Notes: generated by a model not told the origin, from the letters alone. A stretch of DNA of 64,000 bases from Diphasiastrum complanatum (GCA_029204225.1 CM055107.1:755942-819941), one strand, 5' to 3'; counted from the first letter of the stretch, positions 21,994-35,063 are shown. Numbers and translations are program-made.

Positions 21994-22415
21994 CTAAATT
22001 TCCATGCCTTTGGACAGGAGGACAACAATCTCAGTATCAGCCATTGTAAGACTATCATGTAGCTGATTTCCTTCAACTTGTTGAAGCAAATGCTTGAAGA
22101 AATATGCCAAGCCAAAACACAAAAACATTTTAGGCATAATAACCAAAATTAACAAGTATAGTTAACATCTCACAACATAGAAATCCAAAACAATATGTAT
22201 GTGTGCCTGTGTGTGCTGCAGATACCTCCAACTTCCACGATAGGAAAGGAGGTGTTAAACAGCACTCCACTTACTAAAGTGCTACAATTAGCTGAAAACT
22301 TACGTGAGTTGTCAAGGCGCATTCGGAGCCATTGCTCATCAGCTCGCTTTAAGGCCTGGTACGATGATGCGCCACCGGCCCCACCCGCCTCTGCTGCGGA
22401 AGGGATTTTCTCCAT
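21994..22415 (-). CDS. Possible two-exon small gene of unknown function
   Basis: Minus strand. Exon 1 (22415-22275) starts with ATG and encodes 47 residues: an Ala/Gly-rich start, then SSYQALKRADEQWLRMRL. It ends at a consensus donor (TTA|GTAAGT) in phase 0. A T-rich tract and a TTCAAG acceptor lead to exon 2 (22092-21994), also phase 0, 32 residues (HLLQQVEGNQLHDSLTM ... LSKGMEI) and TAG. The joined product would be 79 residues, soluble, with no motif I recognise. Both halves look protein-like and the phases fit, but other donors exist and the 3' exon could be a chance ORF. (TC)n at 22691 lies upstream. Confidence 0.4.
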
Positions 22416-22685
22416 TATTGTCTATTGATCACAAGAGAGTAGATTATATGCACAATCATCAACTACAGGCAATGTCAGTCGTCGATTGATTACCATTCAA
22501 AGAGAGGCGTTTAGCAAACCAAATTTCAAATAATGTGCGCTCTTCCAAGCCGCCATGAAACGATATTTATTACCTACCTGAGTGCGAGAAGGAGCACAAA
22601 GCATCTCAACAAAGCAACGCTTGCTCCCAGGCCTTTTCTGAAGTGCACCGGAGAGAGAGAAGTAGGCAGACGTGAAAGTAGCGTA

Positions 22686-22690
<5 letters not shown>

Positions 22691-22722
<32 letters not shown>
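22691..22722 (+). repeat. (TC)n microsatellite
   Basis: 32 bp of pure TC. No LINE terminal motif is next to it. Confidence 0.95.
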
Positions 22723-22726
<4 letters not shown>

Positions 22727-23650
22727 TCGGTCTATCGTTCAATGTCGAAGAAGAAGAAGTAATAATAAGTGGTCGCGGAGCGCATTCAGATACACACAAC
22801 CAGCCAATGAATGAATAATTGGACTACGTAGCGGGCGTGAGCAGGGCCGCTACTTTCTGCAGCAGGTGGCATTCACGGGAGCCGCCCTGTGGCCAGGTGC
22901 TTTGAAGGCTGACTGCTACAAGGTAGTAGGCTTGCCCACGCCTGCTATCGGGCATACTTTGTCATTTGGGCTCTTCAACTGTCCTTCCATTGACAGGTTG
23001 TTGCACTATGGCTCTGAACGTCTGTGTTCAGAGCCAATGAAAATGTGCCAGCTGTCCACTATAAGCCAAAATGCAAATTATGAATTATTAGATGAGTTGT
23101 GTGTGGCATAATAACAAGGAGCTCATTCAATATTATACGTTTATTGATTTTGCTTTTCTGGCCACGTGGTCAGAACAATCCGCTTCCTTGTGTGTCTTTT
23201 TTAATCACTTTGCCCCTCGCATGCACATGCAATGAAACACATCTCAAGAGAGTTTATGCTTGGGTGGTTCCGTTTGACATTGGTTGTTGTTTAGATATCA
23301 TGTGACCGTTTCATTTGTTGTGAGACATCATTGCTATGTCGACTTGTCTCCAATATATATTCTCTCGGTTCAATGCATCTACCTTTGATTGTTAAATGGC
23401 TATTCCTTGTAGAACGTACCAAACACCAGTAACATGTGGCTGAGAGTTAACGATAGTTTGATTACCTTTCCAAGTACATGTGGCATCGCCAACACAAAAC
23501 CACACAAATTGATTCGTGGGTTCATTCAATACTTTCTAGTTTTAAAAAAAACTTGGTGCCACCCTTGATGTAATAATTTTGTTGTAACATCCTCTACCAA
23601 AAGATTTATACCTTTGCACTTAACTTGACCAACGATTAAGGCATCTTATA
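22723..23650. other. No gene seen
   Basis: No recognisable coding region or repeat. Confidence 0.5.
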
Positions 23651-23659
23651 GCTCATCAA

Positions 23660-23890
23660 CTATTGTCCTTCCATGCCATTGATCTCACAAAAGTCTCTCA
23701 TCTTGTTGGAGATATATTCTCCTCCATTATTGCATCTTAGAACTTTAATGCAAGAACTAAGTTGCTTTTCCACTAGACACTTAAACTTTACAAAAGCTTC
23801 ATATACAAGGCTTTTCTTAGACAATAACTCAATCCAAGTGAATCTAGTACAATCATCTATGAAAGTATGCTTTCCCATGCTCTATCTATA
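23660..23890 (-). mobile_element. copia integrase core fragment
   Basis: About 70 residues of a copia integrase catalytic core on the minus strand: FIDDCTRFTWIELLSKKS (first catalytic Asp region), then LRCNNGGEYISNKMRDFC, the second catalytic region with Asp replaced by Asn (normally RSDNGGEY). It is an isolated scrap, and the changed Asp rules out activity. The flanking tandem array starts just right of it. Confidence 0.8.
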
Positions 23891-24910
23891 TTAGAACTTG
23901 TGCATCTAGACCTCTAAATCATTAAGGTTATATTTAGAGGATTGGATTTTCAAAAGGTTCATGATTTTGAATCAGTTGAGTTTTTTTTGGGAATACAGTA
24001 TTCTTAGTTACGGTTGACATTATACAAGGCAAGTCTTATGTTTTATTCTTTCCAAAGTGTAAATCTTGCTTGTCTGCATGATTTTAATCTCACTGATTTA
24101 TTTCTAACAATGACGGATTTTGTATGAGAAAAATGCTTCACTAGGAGTTATTTAAATTCGTTACTATGATTTTGTAATGTGATGTCAAATTGTTGTTCTA
24201 AGTTTCAAGCATGGTAGCTATGGCAATTATAGCTTTTTAATTATGACTATCTTCTAAAGACAATTCCCCTTACTCTCTCTTTATTAGCACATGTAAATTT
24301 AAATCTTTAAATTGCCAAGGTTTTAGTCAAATGATTGGATTTGTGAAAGGTTCATGGTTTCGAAGTTGAGTATTTTGGGATACATTATTCTTGATTGTGT
24401 TGATGTACTCTAAGTGTTACATAATTTCTTGATCCCTCTAATTCTTTCAGAAACGTAACACTTTGTCTTTCTTGATTTATTTTAATCTCATTAATTTTAT
24501 TTCTAACAAAAATGGTTTGTCTATTAGAGAAATGCTTTATTGTATGATATTAGAATGATTCATCATGGTTTTGTGATGTGACATCAAAATTGTTTTCTTT
24601 TCTGATTGTTGTTCTAAATTCCAAGCATTGTAGGCCATGTCAATTTGAGTTTTTTAACTATGACTATCTTCCAATGAGGATTTTCCCCGCTCTATCTTTA
24701 ATATCACTTGTGCATCTAAGCCTCCAAATAGCTCATGTTATAGTCAAAGGATTGAATCTTTAAAAGGTTGATGGTTTTGAAGTTGTGTTTTGATATAAGT
24801 CTTGCATACTAATCTCAATCCCTTCGATTCTTTTCTGAACGTAAATCATACCTTTCTAAATTCATTTTAATCTTATCGATTTTATTTCTAGCAACGTTTA
24901 ATCCCTTGAG
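23880..24910. repeat. ~400-bp tandem array, three diverged copies
   Basis: Three head-to-tail copies begin at about 23880, 24272 and 24690. Each opens with a CTCTATCT-like start, then a block around GGATTGGATTT...AAAGGTTCATG(A/G)TTT...GAA, then TTTTAATCTCA...GATTTATTTCTAACA. The first two copies end with TTGTTGTTCTAA...CAAGCAT and TATGACTATCTTC. The third copy breaks off at about 24910. Copies differ by many substitutions and small indels, so the array is old. No coding potential. Confidence 0.75.
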
Positions 24911-26190
24911 TAGGTTCTTTTCAAGATCTATATTGATTTTTAGCATTGACGCTTGTTGTGTTATAGGACATAGATAACTACTAATGACATATATGTAGAT
25001 CATACACTCCAATGTCATTCATGTTTTCTAATTAAGCAAGTTTGTGCTATATTACATGCATGTTATAATGCTTACTCATGAAATAACTTTCGTATTAAGT
25101 ACAAATGTGCTTTTATACTTTTTTTGATATTTAAATCCTTTGAAGAAATATACCTTTCGATGTAGCTCAGAAGAATATAGATGTAGTAAATGCTTAGAAA
25201 AGAGTGAGTGAACTCAGTCTATAAGCACCACCAATTTTATAGGTGTCGTTGTCTTTGGTGAGCAAACAAACTCTAATGCAAATCTATTATATACTTCAAA
25301 TAAACATTTTACGTATTGAACTTAGCAATGTGTATAATTGGATACATGTAACTAAACATTGGTTTAGAGTGTGTATCTTCTCGTAGATTCTCACATATAA
25401 CTATGAAACTTTCCTTGTTTTGTCCAACACCAAAGTCATCATATCTATATCTAGGAAGTTATTTTTCATGCTTATTTTGTTATCTAACAAATCTTGTAAC
25501 ACAACAAAAGAAACTTTATCCAAGTTCCAACTACTATATTAGGCCCTAAGGAGGACTCATTTAAATCAAGCATGTAATACGTTTGAAGTCTTGTGAGAAG
25601 AAGAACTTATGGGGATAATTTTGATCACCTTTTATGGCCTTGCAAAAGACAATACTATGTGCTCAAGTCGATCAGTGGAGTTTATACAAAGTCAACATTA
25701 AAGTCAATTTTATATTTTACAAGAGTACGTGGGCAAAAAAAATCTTGCCACATTGCTAAGGACTCTATTGTCCTTTAAATGCACCTCCATATGCAAGTCA
25801 TATATAGCAAAAAGTCACGTCTCCCTCTTTATCTTGCGTGCATCCCTAGGCTCTCAACCTCCATGACGCATTAACATCATCACTAACAACAACAATTAAG
25901 TAAATATTATCTATACGCATTCATAAACTCATTACGTAAATGTTGTTTTTATTGTTATTGTTGTCATATCTCTAGTATCAATCTTTTTGGCATAGAAAAA
26001 TAAAAATGTGAGTTAGTTTGCCACAATTCCAAAATAACTAGGATCTAGAAATGATTAATTACCTTCCCATTTTGTGTTTTTTCTCATTTTTCCAGGAACT
26101 TGGACTTTGAGTTTGAGGCTTCAGTTGTAATACATCATATCATGCCTGCAATGGCATGATGCGAGGCAAATTCACTACCGATCTTTTCAC
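24911..26190. other. Intergenic, no gene seen
   Basis: A/T-rich with no recognisable features until the promoter region of the ATP10-like gene. Confidence 0.5.
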
Positions 26191-26197
26191 GGATCAC

Positions 26198-26212
26198 ATT
26201 ATATATATATTT
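26198..26212 (+). promoter_or_regulatory. TATA-box candidate for the ATP10-like gene
   Basis: ATTATATATATATTT lies about 100 bp upstream of the ATG at 26309, followed by a GAGCGAGC-rich leader (26249-26273). Spacing is reasonable for a TATA box and a short 5' UTR. The transcription start is not shown by the sequence. Confidence 0.5.
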
Positions 26213-26308
26213 CTTTTCAAATATCTTCACCATTTCCCGTTTACATTGAGAGAGCGAGCCAGCGAGCGAGCGCAGTTTCGTTTGTGCTGAAGCAATCCTG
26301 AATCAGGA

Positions 26309-29300
26309 ATGAGGGCTGCTGTTATGCTGCGTCGCTGGGAGCTGAAAGGTATCCGGGCAGCGACGGCACCTTTAAAAGTTCTAGTGTCCGTGCCACTCAT
26401 TCACACATCTGGTCCGGCTGATGGGCGTTGTTACCTTAACATTTTTTCGGTTTGTCCTCCAACCACCATATGACACTATCCATATCCATCTGCATATCCT
26501 TTCTCTTTTTTAAATCGATGCTTTGGGTGGTGGCGCTATTGAGCGGTATTGAAGTATAACAAAAGTTTTTTCATCTTTTGCATTCCTCGTGTTTCGCCTC
26601 AATGCGATTCGTTCGATGCGCCACAGCTATTTCTTACCTTGAATTAAATTGAGCACCTAGCCTGGTTTTTCATGTTATTGTTTGGAGCTTTGCGAATGCG
26701 GTCTTTGACAGGTGGTACTGCAGATTTTTAGCAAGGAGGAGCGGCAAAAAGAGCGACAAAGATTGTAATGTCTTTCCCTCCTCAATTCATTTTTTGCAAA
26801 ATAAGCTTCGTCCTATAATAAACCTGATCCCTCGTTATTACTTTTCTCGTAGAGCAGGAATGACGAGATGAATCGAGGTTATTTTGATGACATCAAAGAT
26901 CTGAAGAAACACGGAGGTAAGGTGAGAGCTCGTTGCAGGTTACATCCAACATTGAGATTGTCCACCTATTCTTTTATCATTCGACCATAAACAGATCGAA
27001 ACGATTCTGATAATTTTTGGGTAGACACTTTACGTCACTCGTCCAAAATGTTGAAGAAATCGTTCGAAAGTCAACGCATTCATGATTGTTCATCATGCTC
27101 GACTTATTGTTGTGAAAGCGAAAGGACTTTTTCCTACATTTGACCTCTAGAGATTAGTAGGCAAGTATGTCACCAAGGATTAATCACAGAATACCTCTAA
27201 TTTTTTTTTTTGCAAATAATATTACAAATATATCACTTGATATTTACTTTTGCAGATAATGTCGTAGATGCAGCCCCATGTTCTCAAAAGCAATCTTGGA
27301 ATCAGGGTTAGGGTCTCCACAATTTTTTTGGTTTTATTCCTTGAATTTTTTTGGGGGGACTGGCAAATAGGGTTTTTACCCGGTTTAGAATTGACCTTTT
27401 CAGAATCAGATGAATCGGCATGAAGTGCCTAATGGAAATGCCTCTCTCGTAGATGATAGCCCTTGCTATTGCTCCTTTCTTCTCCTTATATTTCTCCTCT
27501 CTTGCCCTGAAAAGTGGCACACAATATCCCTTTCAATGGATCGCGCGGATCGCTGGACAGCAAGCTATGTTTTTTCTCAGAACTTTTGCTACAAGAATTT
27601 TCTATAGTATCTAGATTCTAAATTATACGTCATATGATGTGTATCATTTCCCCGTTTCCCGTATCCCGTTTCTTGTTTCCCGAGGGGGCTGCGTTTCACA
27701 GGTGGGAAATGTTTCCCAAAACTATGGAAAAAAGGTTTGCAAAAGAACCTTCTTTCTATTGGTGATATCACCAACCAAAGTATGAAATTTGAATTTTGAT
27801 GACTGAAGCACTTCATACAATTGTTTTTCTTTTGAATCAAAGTCCAATGAAAATTGTGGGAGGAAAGACAACAGAGAAGGCATTCAGTGGCATCAAGTCC
27901 AAGGTGGGAGCTATACATCAGTTTGGTTGTACAGTGTCCGTTCATATCCCTAAGAATGATAGGAAGTTGGATGCAAAATCGTCCAAGTCTATCTTTTTGG
28001 GATACGATGAAGAGGAGTGCCTATAGATTACAGAAGCGTTGGGACGTGATCTTTGACGAATCATGAAGACCCAACTCCCATTGAGGGTCTCAAGAGGATA
28101 GTCATGTGCAAGAGCACGATCTTGTGCGTGAGCACTAGGATGAGACAAAGGAGACTATAAGAAAGGGGGATAGGAAAGTACCATGAGATATATGGTCACC
28201 ATCTTCATTACCTACTCCTTCAAAAAGATTACGAAGGTGGTACTGGCAAACCATGAAAAGAGAGATGATAGAAGAAGGTGGGTGCAACAACCAAGGTGTG
28301 AGAAGGTCTTACAAATAGCCTATGCAACATGAGAGTCAAGAGATAAACATTGTGCTTATGAATACTATTTTGTATTCACACAAGCCACATTCATTCGTTG
28401 GGGCTTGTACACCCTGTATAGACCCCTATACACCCAATGGGATGCTTTCCTCTTGGCAATCCACAAGATCCAATGTTCATTCTCGAGAATAGAGTCATAC
28501 TCTTCTTGCATGGTTCGACACCATACCTTCTATGTAAAGGAGGGGGATGGGAACATAGTCATTATTATTCGCTATGTAGATGATCTTGTCATCATAGGTA
28601 ACAATGGGAAGCTAATTGCAAAGGTGAAAGGCCATTTGTCTCATGAGTTTGATATGAAAAATTTGGGTTTGATTCATTATTGCCTAGGGTTAGAAGTGTG
28701 GAAGAGAAAAATTGTGTCTTCATTTCCCAAGCAAAGTATGCATGTGAAGTCTTGCATAGGTTTGACATGCAAGATTGCAAACCCATCTCCACTCCCATTT
28801 GTACCAATTGCAAGCCTCCAAGGTGGATGGCATTCCTTTTGTGGATGAAACTCTTTATATACAGTTTGTGGGAAGATTTATCTTACTACTACCAGGCTAG
28901 ATGTACATTACGTAATTGGAGTGGCAAGCTAGTTTATGAGAAATCCAATTGAAGCCCATTGGAAAGCGGCAAAGAGGGTATTGGGGTGTGTCAAAGGGAC
29001 TACTATTGATGGGAGCAAATACACAGACGTAGGTGAGGTTAAGCTTGAAGGCTACACTGATTCATATTGGGCAGGTGATAGAGAAGCCTGTAGGTCTATT
29101 TTGGGATATGCTTTTAGCCTTTGTTCAAGGAAAATTTCTTGGTGCAGCAAGAAGTAGCCCACCATAACTCTATCATCTACGAATGTTGAGTACAGGGGAA
29201 CTACGAAGGTTGCTTGCAAGGTTGTTTGGCATAGGAGGCTATTTGGTGATGTACAGGGAGGTCCTAATGTAGTACATTGCAATAGCCAAAGTTATATTCA

Positions 29301-32300
29301 GCTGACTAGGAATCTTGTGTATTAAAGTGGTGAAATCGAACTAGTTTATTGCGACACCGATAACCAAGTAGCAAACATCTTTACTAAAGCTCTTGGCAAA
29401 GAGAAATTTGAGAATTTTTGATGGATGCTAGGTGTTAGTGTAAATAAAATAGCCATTAAGGAGGGTGGTTGAAATAATTTCCTACTTTATCCCTTTAGGC
29501 TTTGTATTATTGTAGCTTGTAAGTTGTGCATATGCCATGGGGGTATTAAATATTACATTGTGAATTGCTCTTATGCACATTTTAGCAAGTGGGTCAATCA
29601 GGACACGTGGTTCACTTGAAACCTAGAGTTGAAATTAGTAAATGACATCTCATGGATACCCATCATGAATATATGACATGTGGCACTTGAGATCTTTTGG
29701 ACCTTGAGGGGTTACCATGCCCTTCAACTAGAAGATTATTCACTTGTTGAAAATTATCTATCTTGTCAAGGAGCTTGGCCTTGAGTTAAGAGATAGAAGT
29801 TTTAGTTGAGGGTCCATTATAGGAATAAATAAGGACCCTATCATTGTTAAGGTTTGGCGTTCACATACTCAACCAACTTATTGGTCAGATCACTAGTTTT
29901 TACAATGGTGAAGTGTCAAATAAGGTGCTTACGTTGGTGAAGGAGAATCATTTCCCACTAAATGCATGCTTCTTTTCTGGTTAATGGAGAAGAGAGCACT
30001 TTCTTGTGAAGGATGGAATGATTGTAAGCATGAAGTTTTCCTTTATTTTGAGCTTGGGATACACAAGGTGAAGCGCCAAGCTTCCCTCTAGGTCTCTAGT
30101 TTTGGGAGCACAACAGAACTTGAGGTAAAAAATGGGGCCACACTTAAGGGCTATGCTAGACTAAGCTGGTGACCAATGAACTGACTGAAAGGGAGGTGCA
30201 ATCTCCATGAATTCTGGTGGTAGATAAAATATCACCTCACCCGCTCCCAAACTCCCAGTTTTGGTCAAAAAGTTGCTAGGACTTTCAATTGAATCACAGA
30301 TCCCCTATAGTCAAATGTGCAGTTCATAGCTCCAAAGCAATGAGATTGAAGCTCTGCAATATATTTGAGTAGTTTCCAAAATCAAAAAAGGGCTGCTGCT
30401 TGAAATTTTTTAACGATTTTTCTTGTAGGCAAGGGCATTCTCAACTTGTGGATCCTCTGTTTAAGGTTTAAGATTCTGGAATGTCCTATTTCTAATCTTG
30501 CTTGAAATTTGACACCGTTTATGACCATATCACTAGTAACTATCATAAGGGAGTAAGTTCTAAGTGCTTACAGTATACTAATACATACAAATTAACACCA
30601 TTGTTGGATGTTAGAAATAATAGGACACTTTTTTATCGTTGATCAATTACATGTATGATGTAGTTTATACATAGTAGTATGTATGTGCTGAATCTTGTTG
30701 CATCCACACCCATGATGTGTTCGATTATATTGTATCATCGTGTATATTCTACTTTAGTACAAAGTTCATATGTCTAGAAGTAGATCTTATCTATCTCTGG
30801 TGAAACAAATTCCGAAGTCTGGTTTTTCCTCATGTTTTTCCCCTAATCTTCACTTTTCTCAATTCAATTTGTCATCAAATGCTTAATCTAGATCAGAAAC
30901 ATATGGGAATTGTTGGTCCAACTTCAGGACCAGTGTGCTAGGGCCTCTTGTCTTCTAGCAAATTCCCAATGAATCTTACTAAATGCTTGCCCATGAATGA
31001 TAACCACTTTAGAAAACTATTATCTGTCATCCATTTGGCATATGCAGCAAATTCACTAAGCACTCTATGCTGTATAGAGATGCTCAATGTTGTGTGATAA
31101 AGCATTGGCAACGTGGATAAATTCTTGAAGGATATTAGTGGATTTGATATTTGATGATGTAGAAAATACTTTATCTTGTGTATCACACTTCATTCGTTTG
31201 GTTGCAGATAGCTTTAGCTAATCCGAATGTGAGCTCTAAACTTGCCGCTCCAAAATTTCCCACATTGATCATACGATCTGCAACTGGTGATACATCAATT
31301 ATTCCTTCTCAAAATCTTGTCTCAGAAAATAAAACTCCTCACGTGACCTTGGTCTGTATTGCTTTTCGAGCTAATACACAGGTGATGCTTTCTTCTTTAT
31401 TTTGCAATTTCTGAAGCTACTCATCTGCTTGCCATGATTATGATCTTATTGAAGTTGGGCTATATTCTCTTGGTGTTTGGTTGACTGTTACCGCATACTC
31501 GACATGTGCATTTACTAGTGAAGTTTGAAATCTGAATCAATCCTTGGCTGAGTTTTCAGTTGACTATGGTTCATCATTCTTTACCCTTGAATCTTGATAT
31601 TAAGTATTCATTTCATATTTTTGCAATTTGAATGTTGCAAGCTTGATGCTTTTGTTGATTTTAACCAATTTGTGATGGTAGCCGAGGAGAGCAAAATGAC
31701 CACATTCGATTTGTGGGGTTGTTTTGTTGACTTGAAAGATTATCATATTGAGGGGGAAAACATTCAGGTTTTGAGACTTCAAAACAAAGTTCTTGAGAGT
31801 CTTGAAGAAGATCATAGTTTGGAATCCTTGTTTTCATCATCAACACCAAGAGGGAGTTGGCATGATGAAGGAACAAGACATCAAGGAGGAACTTGAGAAG
31901 GAGCACTCTTTTCAAGGCAATAGAGAGAAGGCTTGAGTAAAGACAAAGGAGCAGCAGAAGTTTCTTCATATCTCCCTTTACTCATCTTACTTTATGTTTG
32001 ATAGAAAACATGTCATGAATTTGACAATGTCCTTTGATGATGCTAGTATGAACATTGTTTTTCATCCTATATCTTATGATGATGAAATAGTGCTCACTCT
32101 ACTTTGATTGGAGTTTCAAAGAAAGATTCAAAGGCTTCATCTTGTGACCTATTCACTCTTGAATTTCCAAGGAATGAAGATGTTCATTGGAAGGATGACA
32201 ATTTGGAGTTCACTGTTGTGTTGGATGAAGTGAAGATGGTGACATTTCAAACTTTGATTGTATGTGCTTCACACCAAAGTTGGATCTTGTGGCAATCTAC

Positions 32301-35063
32301 TGTTTTTCATGATTATTTTGAGGAGACTCTCATTTTGTAACCCAAGATGTTCATTCAACAACCTATCAAACACAAAGCTTGGATCTTGAAGGCAATCTTT
32401 GTTGAGCTCTCACTACATTGAGAACTTGGAGCTCAATTCATATTATTATCATGATGAGTGATCATACTCTCACTCCACACAACAAGAGCCTGAAAATTAT
32501 GTTGTTTTTATTCATGTATTAATTACTGATCTAGGATAGTCTCATCAAGCTAAATTGTGAGGAGTGTCGAAATTTGACAATTCTAGCTTGACTAGTTTCC
32601 ATGTAAAATTCCACTCGCAAGTGGTGATGTGGCACATGCCACATGTCTAGATGCTTAGCCCTATGCCTCACCATGTAAATTCCTCACATGAGGTCTTTTG
32701 GCATCTTTACAAGTGAGTACAATATGTATATTAGCATTGTATGGAGAATGTAGGACTATTTTTAGCATGTTTTACCTTGTTGGTGGATCTGGAGATCGAG
32801 GTGAATGCTAGGGTTAGACTATTTTAGGGTATTGACTTTAGGTTTAGGTCAAGCATGGTTGAAGGGTAACTCTAAACCCTAAATCCGAGATGGAGATGCA
32901 TGGATTGTCATAGATGATGATGAAAAGTCGAGATCTTTCACTTTCCTTGGCATTGTCTTTGTGTGGTGAGTTAGAGCTTTGATATGAATCTTATGCATTT
33001 AATGCATTGATTGGAAGGTACTGAAGTTGATTATAGGTGTTGAAAGCTTGCTGAACCTTTCTATGGAGTGTTTGATCAAATCTATGTGCCATTTGTGGAG
33101 TTAAATGCCAAGATAAGCTAGTTTTGATAACCAGTTTTGTTTTTAGCTCATAGTTTGGATCTAGATCAATCAAATGTGCATTCTTCATCACTTTTAGCAT
33201 TGATTGGGATTCATTTTGCTGCTAAATCTTTTCAGTTTCAAGGAATCCACCTGCTAAAAGGTAAATAAAAATCATTACTTGGATAGAAGAACTCTCAAAT
33301 GGAGAAGAATATCAAGGTGTAAGTCATACCAAACTTTTAATTTAAATCTAGTGAGGCCAAAAATTGTATCCAGTTGACATCTGTTTTACTCAGTATCCCT
33401 TATCTAAATGCCCCCTGCTTGCAGGCAAAATCTACTTTGTTGTGTTCACCCTCTTCCTCAATCATGATCTGAGATGAACGAGGGTAAACATGCAATACTG
33501 TGGTGAGGATGAGAACATTGCGATTAGCTACTGTTTTCATTAGCACACTTTGAACTATCTTCACATCAAAAGGGAAGTGCTGATCACATAGCACAAGATT
33601 TGCTATAGAGGCCATCATGGGCTTGGGATTTCAATATGCTTCAGCATAAACATCAAGATAATTTCAAGCTTGGTTGCTCATTTTTCCCATACTTTCTAAA
33701 GGAATGATGAACCATACTTTTTTTAAGAATTGAGGAGTGTTATATTTTGAAGAATTGTCTCTAGCTCACAAAATTCATTATATTACAGACTTCAACTTGG
33801 ACTTTGAATCTTTGCCATGAATGCAAGTTGACTCAGCTTTATACTTGCACAGAGCATGGTTGAATCTTGGACCGTACCATTTTTTGATGCCTTCAAGTTC
33901 ACTCCTGGTGTTCAACTATTTGAGGTATTTCTCTTTACTGCTCTAGTCAGCGAGGCTTTGTCAAGTAGTTTCAGAAAGATATTTTGCTTGATCGCAATTG
34001 TTCTTGAATTGGTATGTGATTGTGTGCTTAGAGATTTGGCATCATGGGATAAAAAAACTGATGGCGTACGGTCTGAGACATTGAGAGAACTTTGACTTTT
34101 CTCTTTGTTTACAGCACTGGCACGTTATGTCGTGCAGGAAAACTATATACAAGCATGGCCAGCTCTTTTTAAGACCGAAATACCTCTTGCTCTGTCAGCT
34201 TGCCTTAATCCTTTCATGCTGAATCTTACTCATATGAGGAAGCATAGCCTATGATTCTGGAATTTCATGCCAAACAAGTGTTCTTGTTTGATTAGCTTGT
34301 ATGGATATTAGTGATTTAAAGCTTTTCAGCTACAATCTCTTCTTTATTTTCATAGAATGAGCTGACTTTATGTAGGTCTCTTGGATAGACTCGTGGTTTC
34401 TGTCACTTCGCCCTGTGCAAAGTTTGCTGCTACAATTTATTCGTAAAGAAGAAATAAGAGATGACAATCAACTTACTAAGAGACAAGTTATGTATGCTTT
34501 TGGTGATTCATATGATGTGCGGAAAATGCTGAACATAAAAAACAGGCTGTCTGGGTAAGCTTTGACTGTTTGCTTATCTTCTTCCCTGCTAACTCACTTT
34601 TATTTATTGTTGCACTTGTTAAAAATGGTACACATAATGGTTCAAGTTTGCATCACTAAATTTTTTAAAACTCTTATGCATTGATCATATGGTTCATGAA
34701 CCTCCCAAGATTTCAAGAATGCATACTATGCTTGGAAATTAATACCTTTTTAGTCGTTCGAAGCGAAGTGACCGCAGGTCCTTAACATGCAGTCCTTCAA
34801 AATGCATTTTGATGTTAATGTTAGTCTACTTGCAAGAGTGAATCTTTAGATCAGGACTATAATTTCATTTAACTCATTTGTCTTGAGTTCTTCCTGTAGT
34901 AGTTATCTCTTACATGGCACCCACTAACTAGCATGGTTTCAGCTATGTGTTCTTGCTTGATGAAGAGGGATACGTCAGGTGGCAAGCAAGTGGGATGGCT
35001 ACTCCAGAGGAGCTGAGCTTTATGGTTTCATGTACCTCTCGACTAATAAAAGAATGCCATTGA
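26309..35063 (+). CDS. ATP10: Mitochondrial ATP synthase assembly factor ATP10-like, seven exons
   Basis: Nuclear gene for the mitochondrial inner-membrane factor that helps assemble the Fo part of ATP synthase. Exons: 26309-26449, 26712-26764, 26855-26921, 31208-31381, 33853-33924, 34376-34554 and 34943-35063 (TGA). Phases agree at every junction; total 807 nt, 268 residues, close to the plant family length. The start (MRAAVMLRRWELKG) looks like a mitochondrial presequence: basic, no acids before Glu11. Family landmarks in order: MNRGYF (exon 3), CIAFRANTQ (end of exon 4), SMVESWTVPFFDAF and QLFE (exon 5), VSWIDSWFL and RQVMYAFGDSY (exon 6), LLDEEGYVRWQASGMATPEEL (exon 7). No stop or frameshift seen. 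Least certain are the exon 1 donor (TTTTCG|GTTTGT) and the exon 2 acceptor (26711 or 26723). Introns 3 (4.3 kb) and 4 (2.5 kb) hold TE remnants. Confidence 0.9.
27796..29464 (+). mobile_element. copia pol remnant in ATP10 intron 3
   Basis: Sense-oriented Ty1/copia remnant within the third intron. Readable parts: end of integrase (27796-28026; TVSVHIPKNDRKLDAKSSKSIFLGYDEEE), C-terminal RT with RYVDDLVIIGNNGKL and HYCLGLEVW (28405-28700), then RNase H (28936-29410) with GYTDSYWAGD, the ILGYAFSL block and ANIFTKALGKEKF. There are stops and frameshifts throughout, and most of RT palm motifs 1-3 is missing. It is followed by an LTR-like segment. It does not break any ATP10 exon. Confidence 0.85.
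29465..29830 (+). mobile_element. copia 3' LTR remnant in ATP10 intron 3
   Basis: Begins TGGTTGAAATAAT right after the copia RNase H and a GGAGGG purine tract. It is related to the LTR at 706-1094 over its first ~300 bp (shared CTTGTAAGTTGTGCATA and CATGGGGGTA words). The 3' boundary is unclear. Confidence 0.65.
29831..31207. other. ATP10 intron 3, remaining part
   Basis: No further coding region or clear repeat. It ends with the acceptor TTTGGTTGCAG of exon 4. Confidence 0.6.
31382..33852. other. ATP10 intron 4, with LTR-like segment
   Basis: Opens with GTGATGC and ends with TTGCACAG. An open stretch at 31594-31896 has no recognised domain. From about 32566 (TGTCGAAATTTGACA, just after a GTGAGGAG purine run) the sequence looks like the start of an LTR. 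It shares the GCTAGGGTTAGA...CCCTAA...ATCCGAG word order (about 32810-32890) with the LTR at 42570-43039. A minus-strand ORF at 33400-33618 (72 residues) is open but has no family I know. Confidence 0.45.

Noticed and set aside
33400-33618. Minus-strand 72-residue ORF in ATP10 intron 4 as a nested gene
   Set aside because: Open and protein-like in part, but no known family, no matching splice partners and located within repeat-derived intron sequence.
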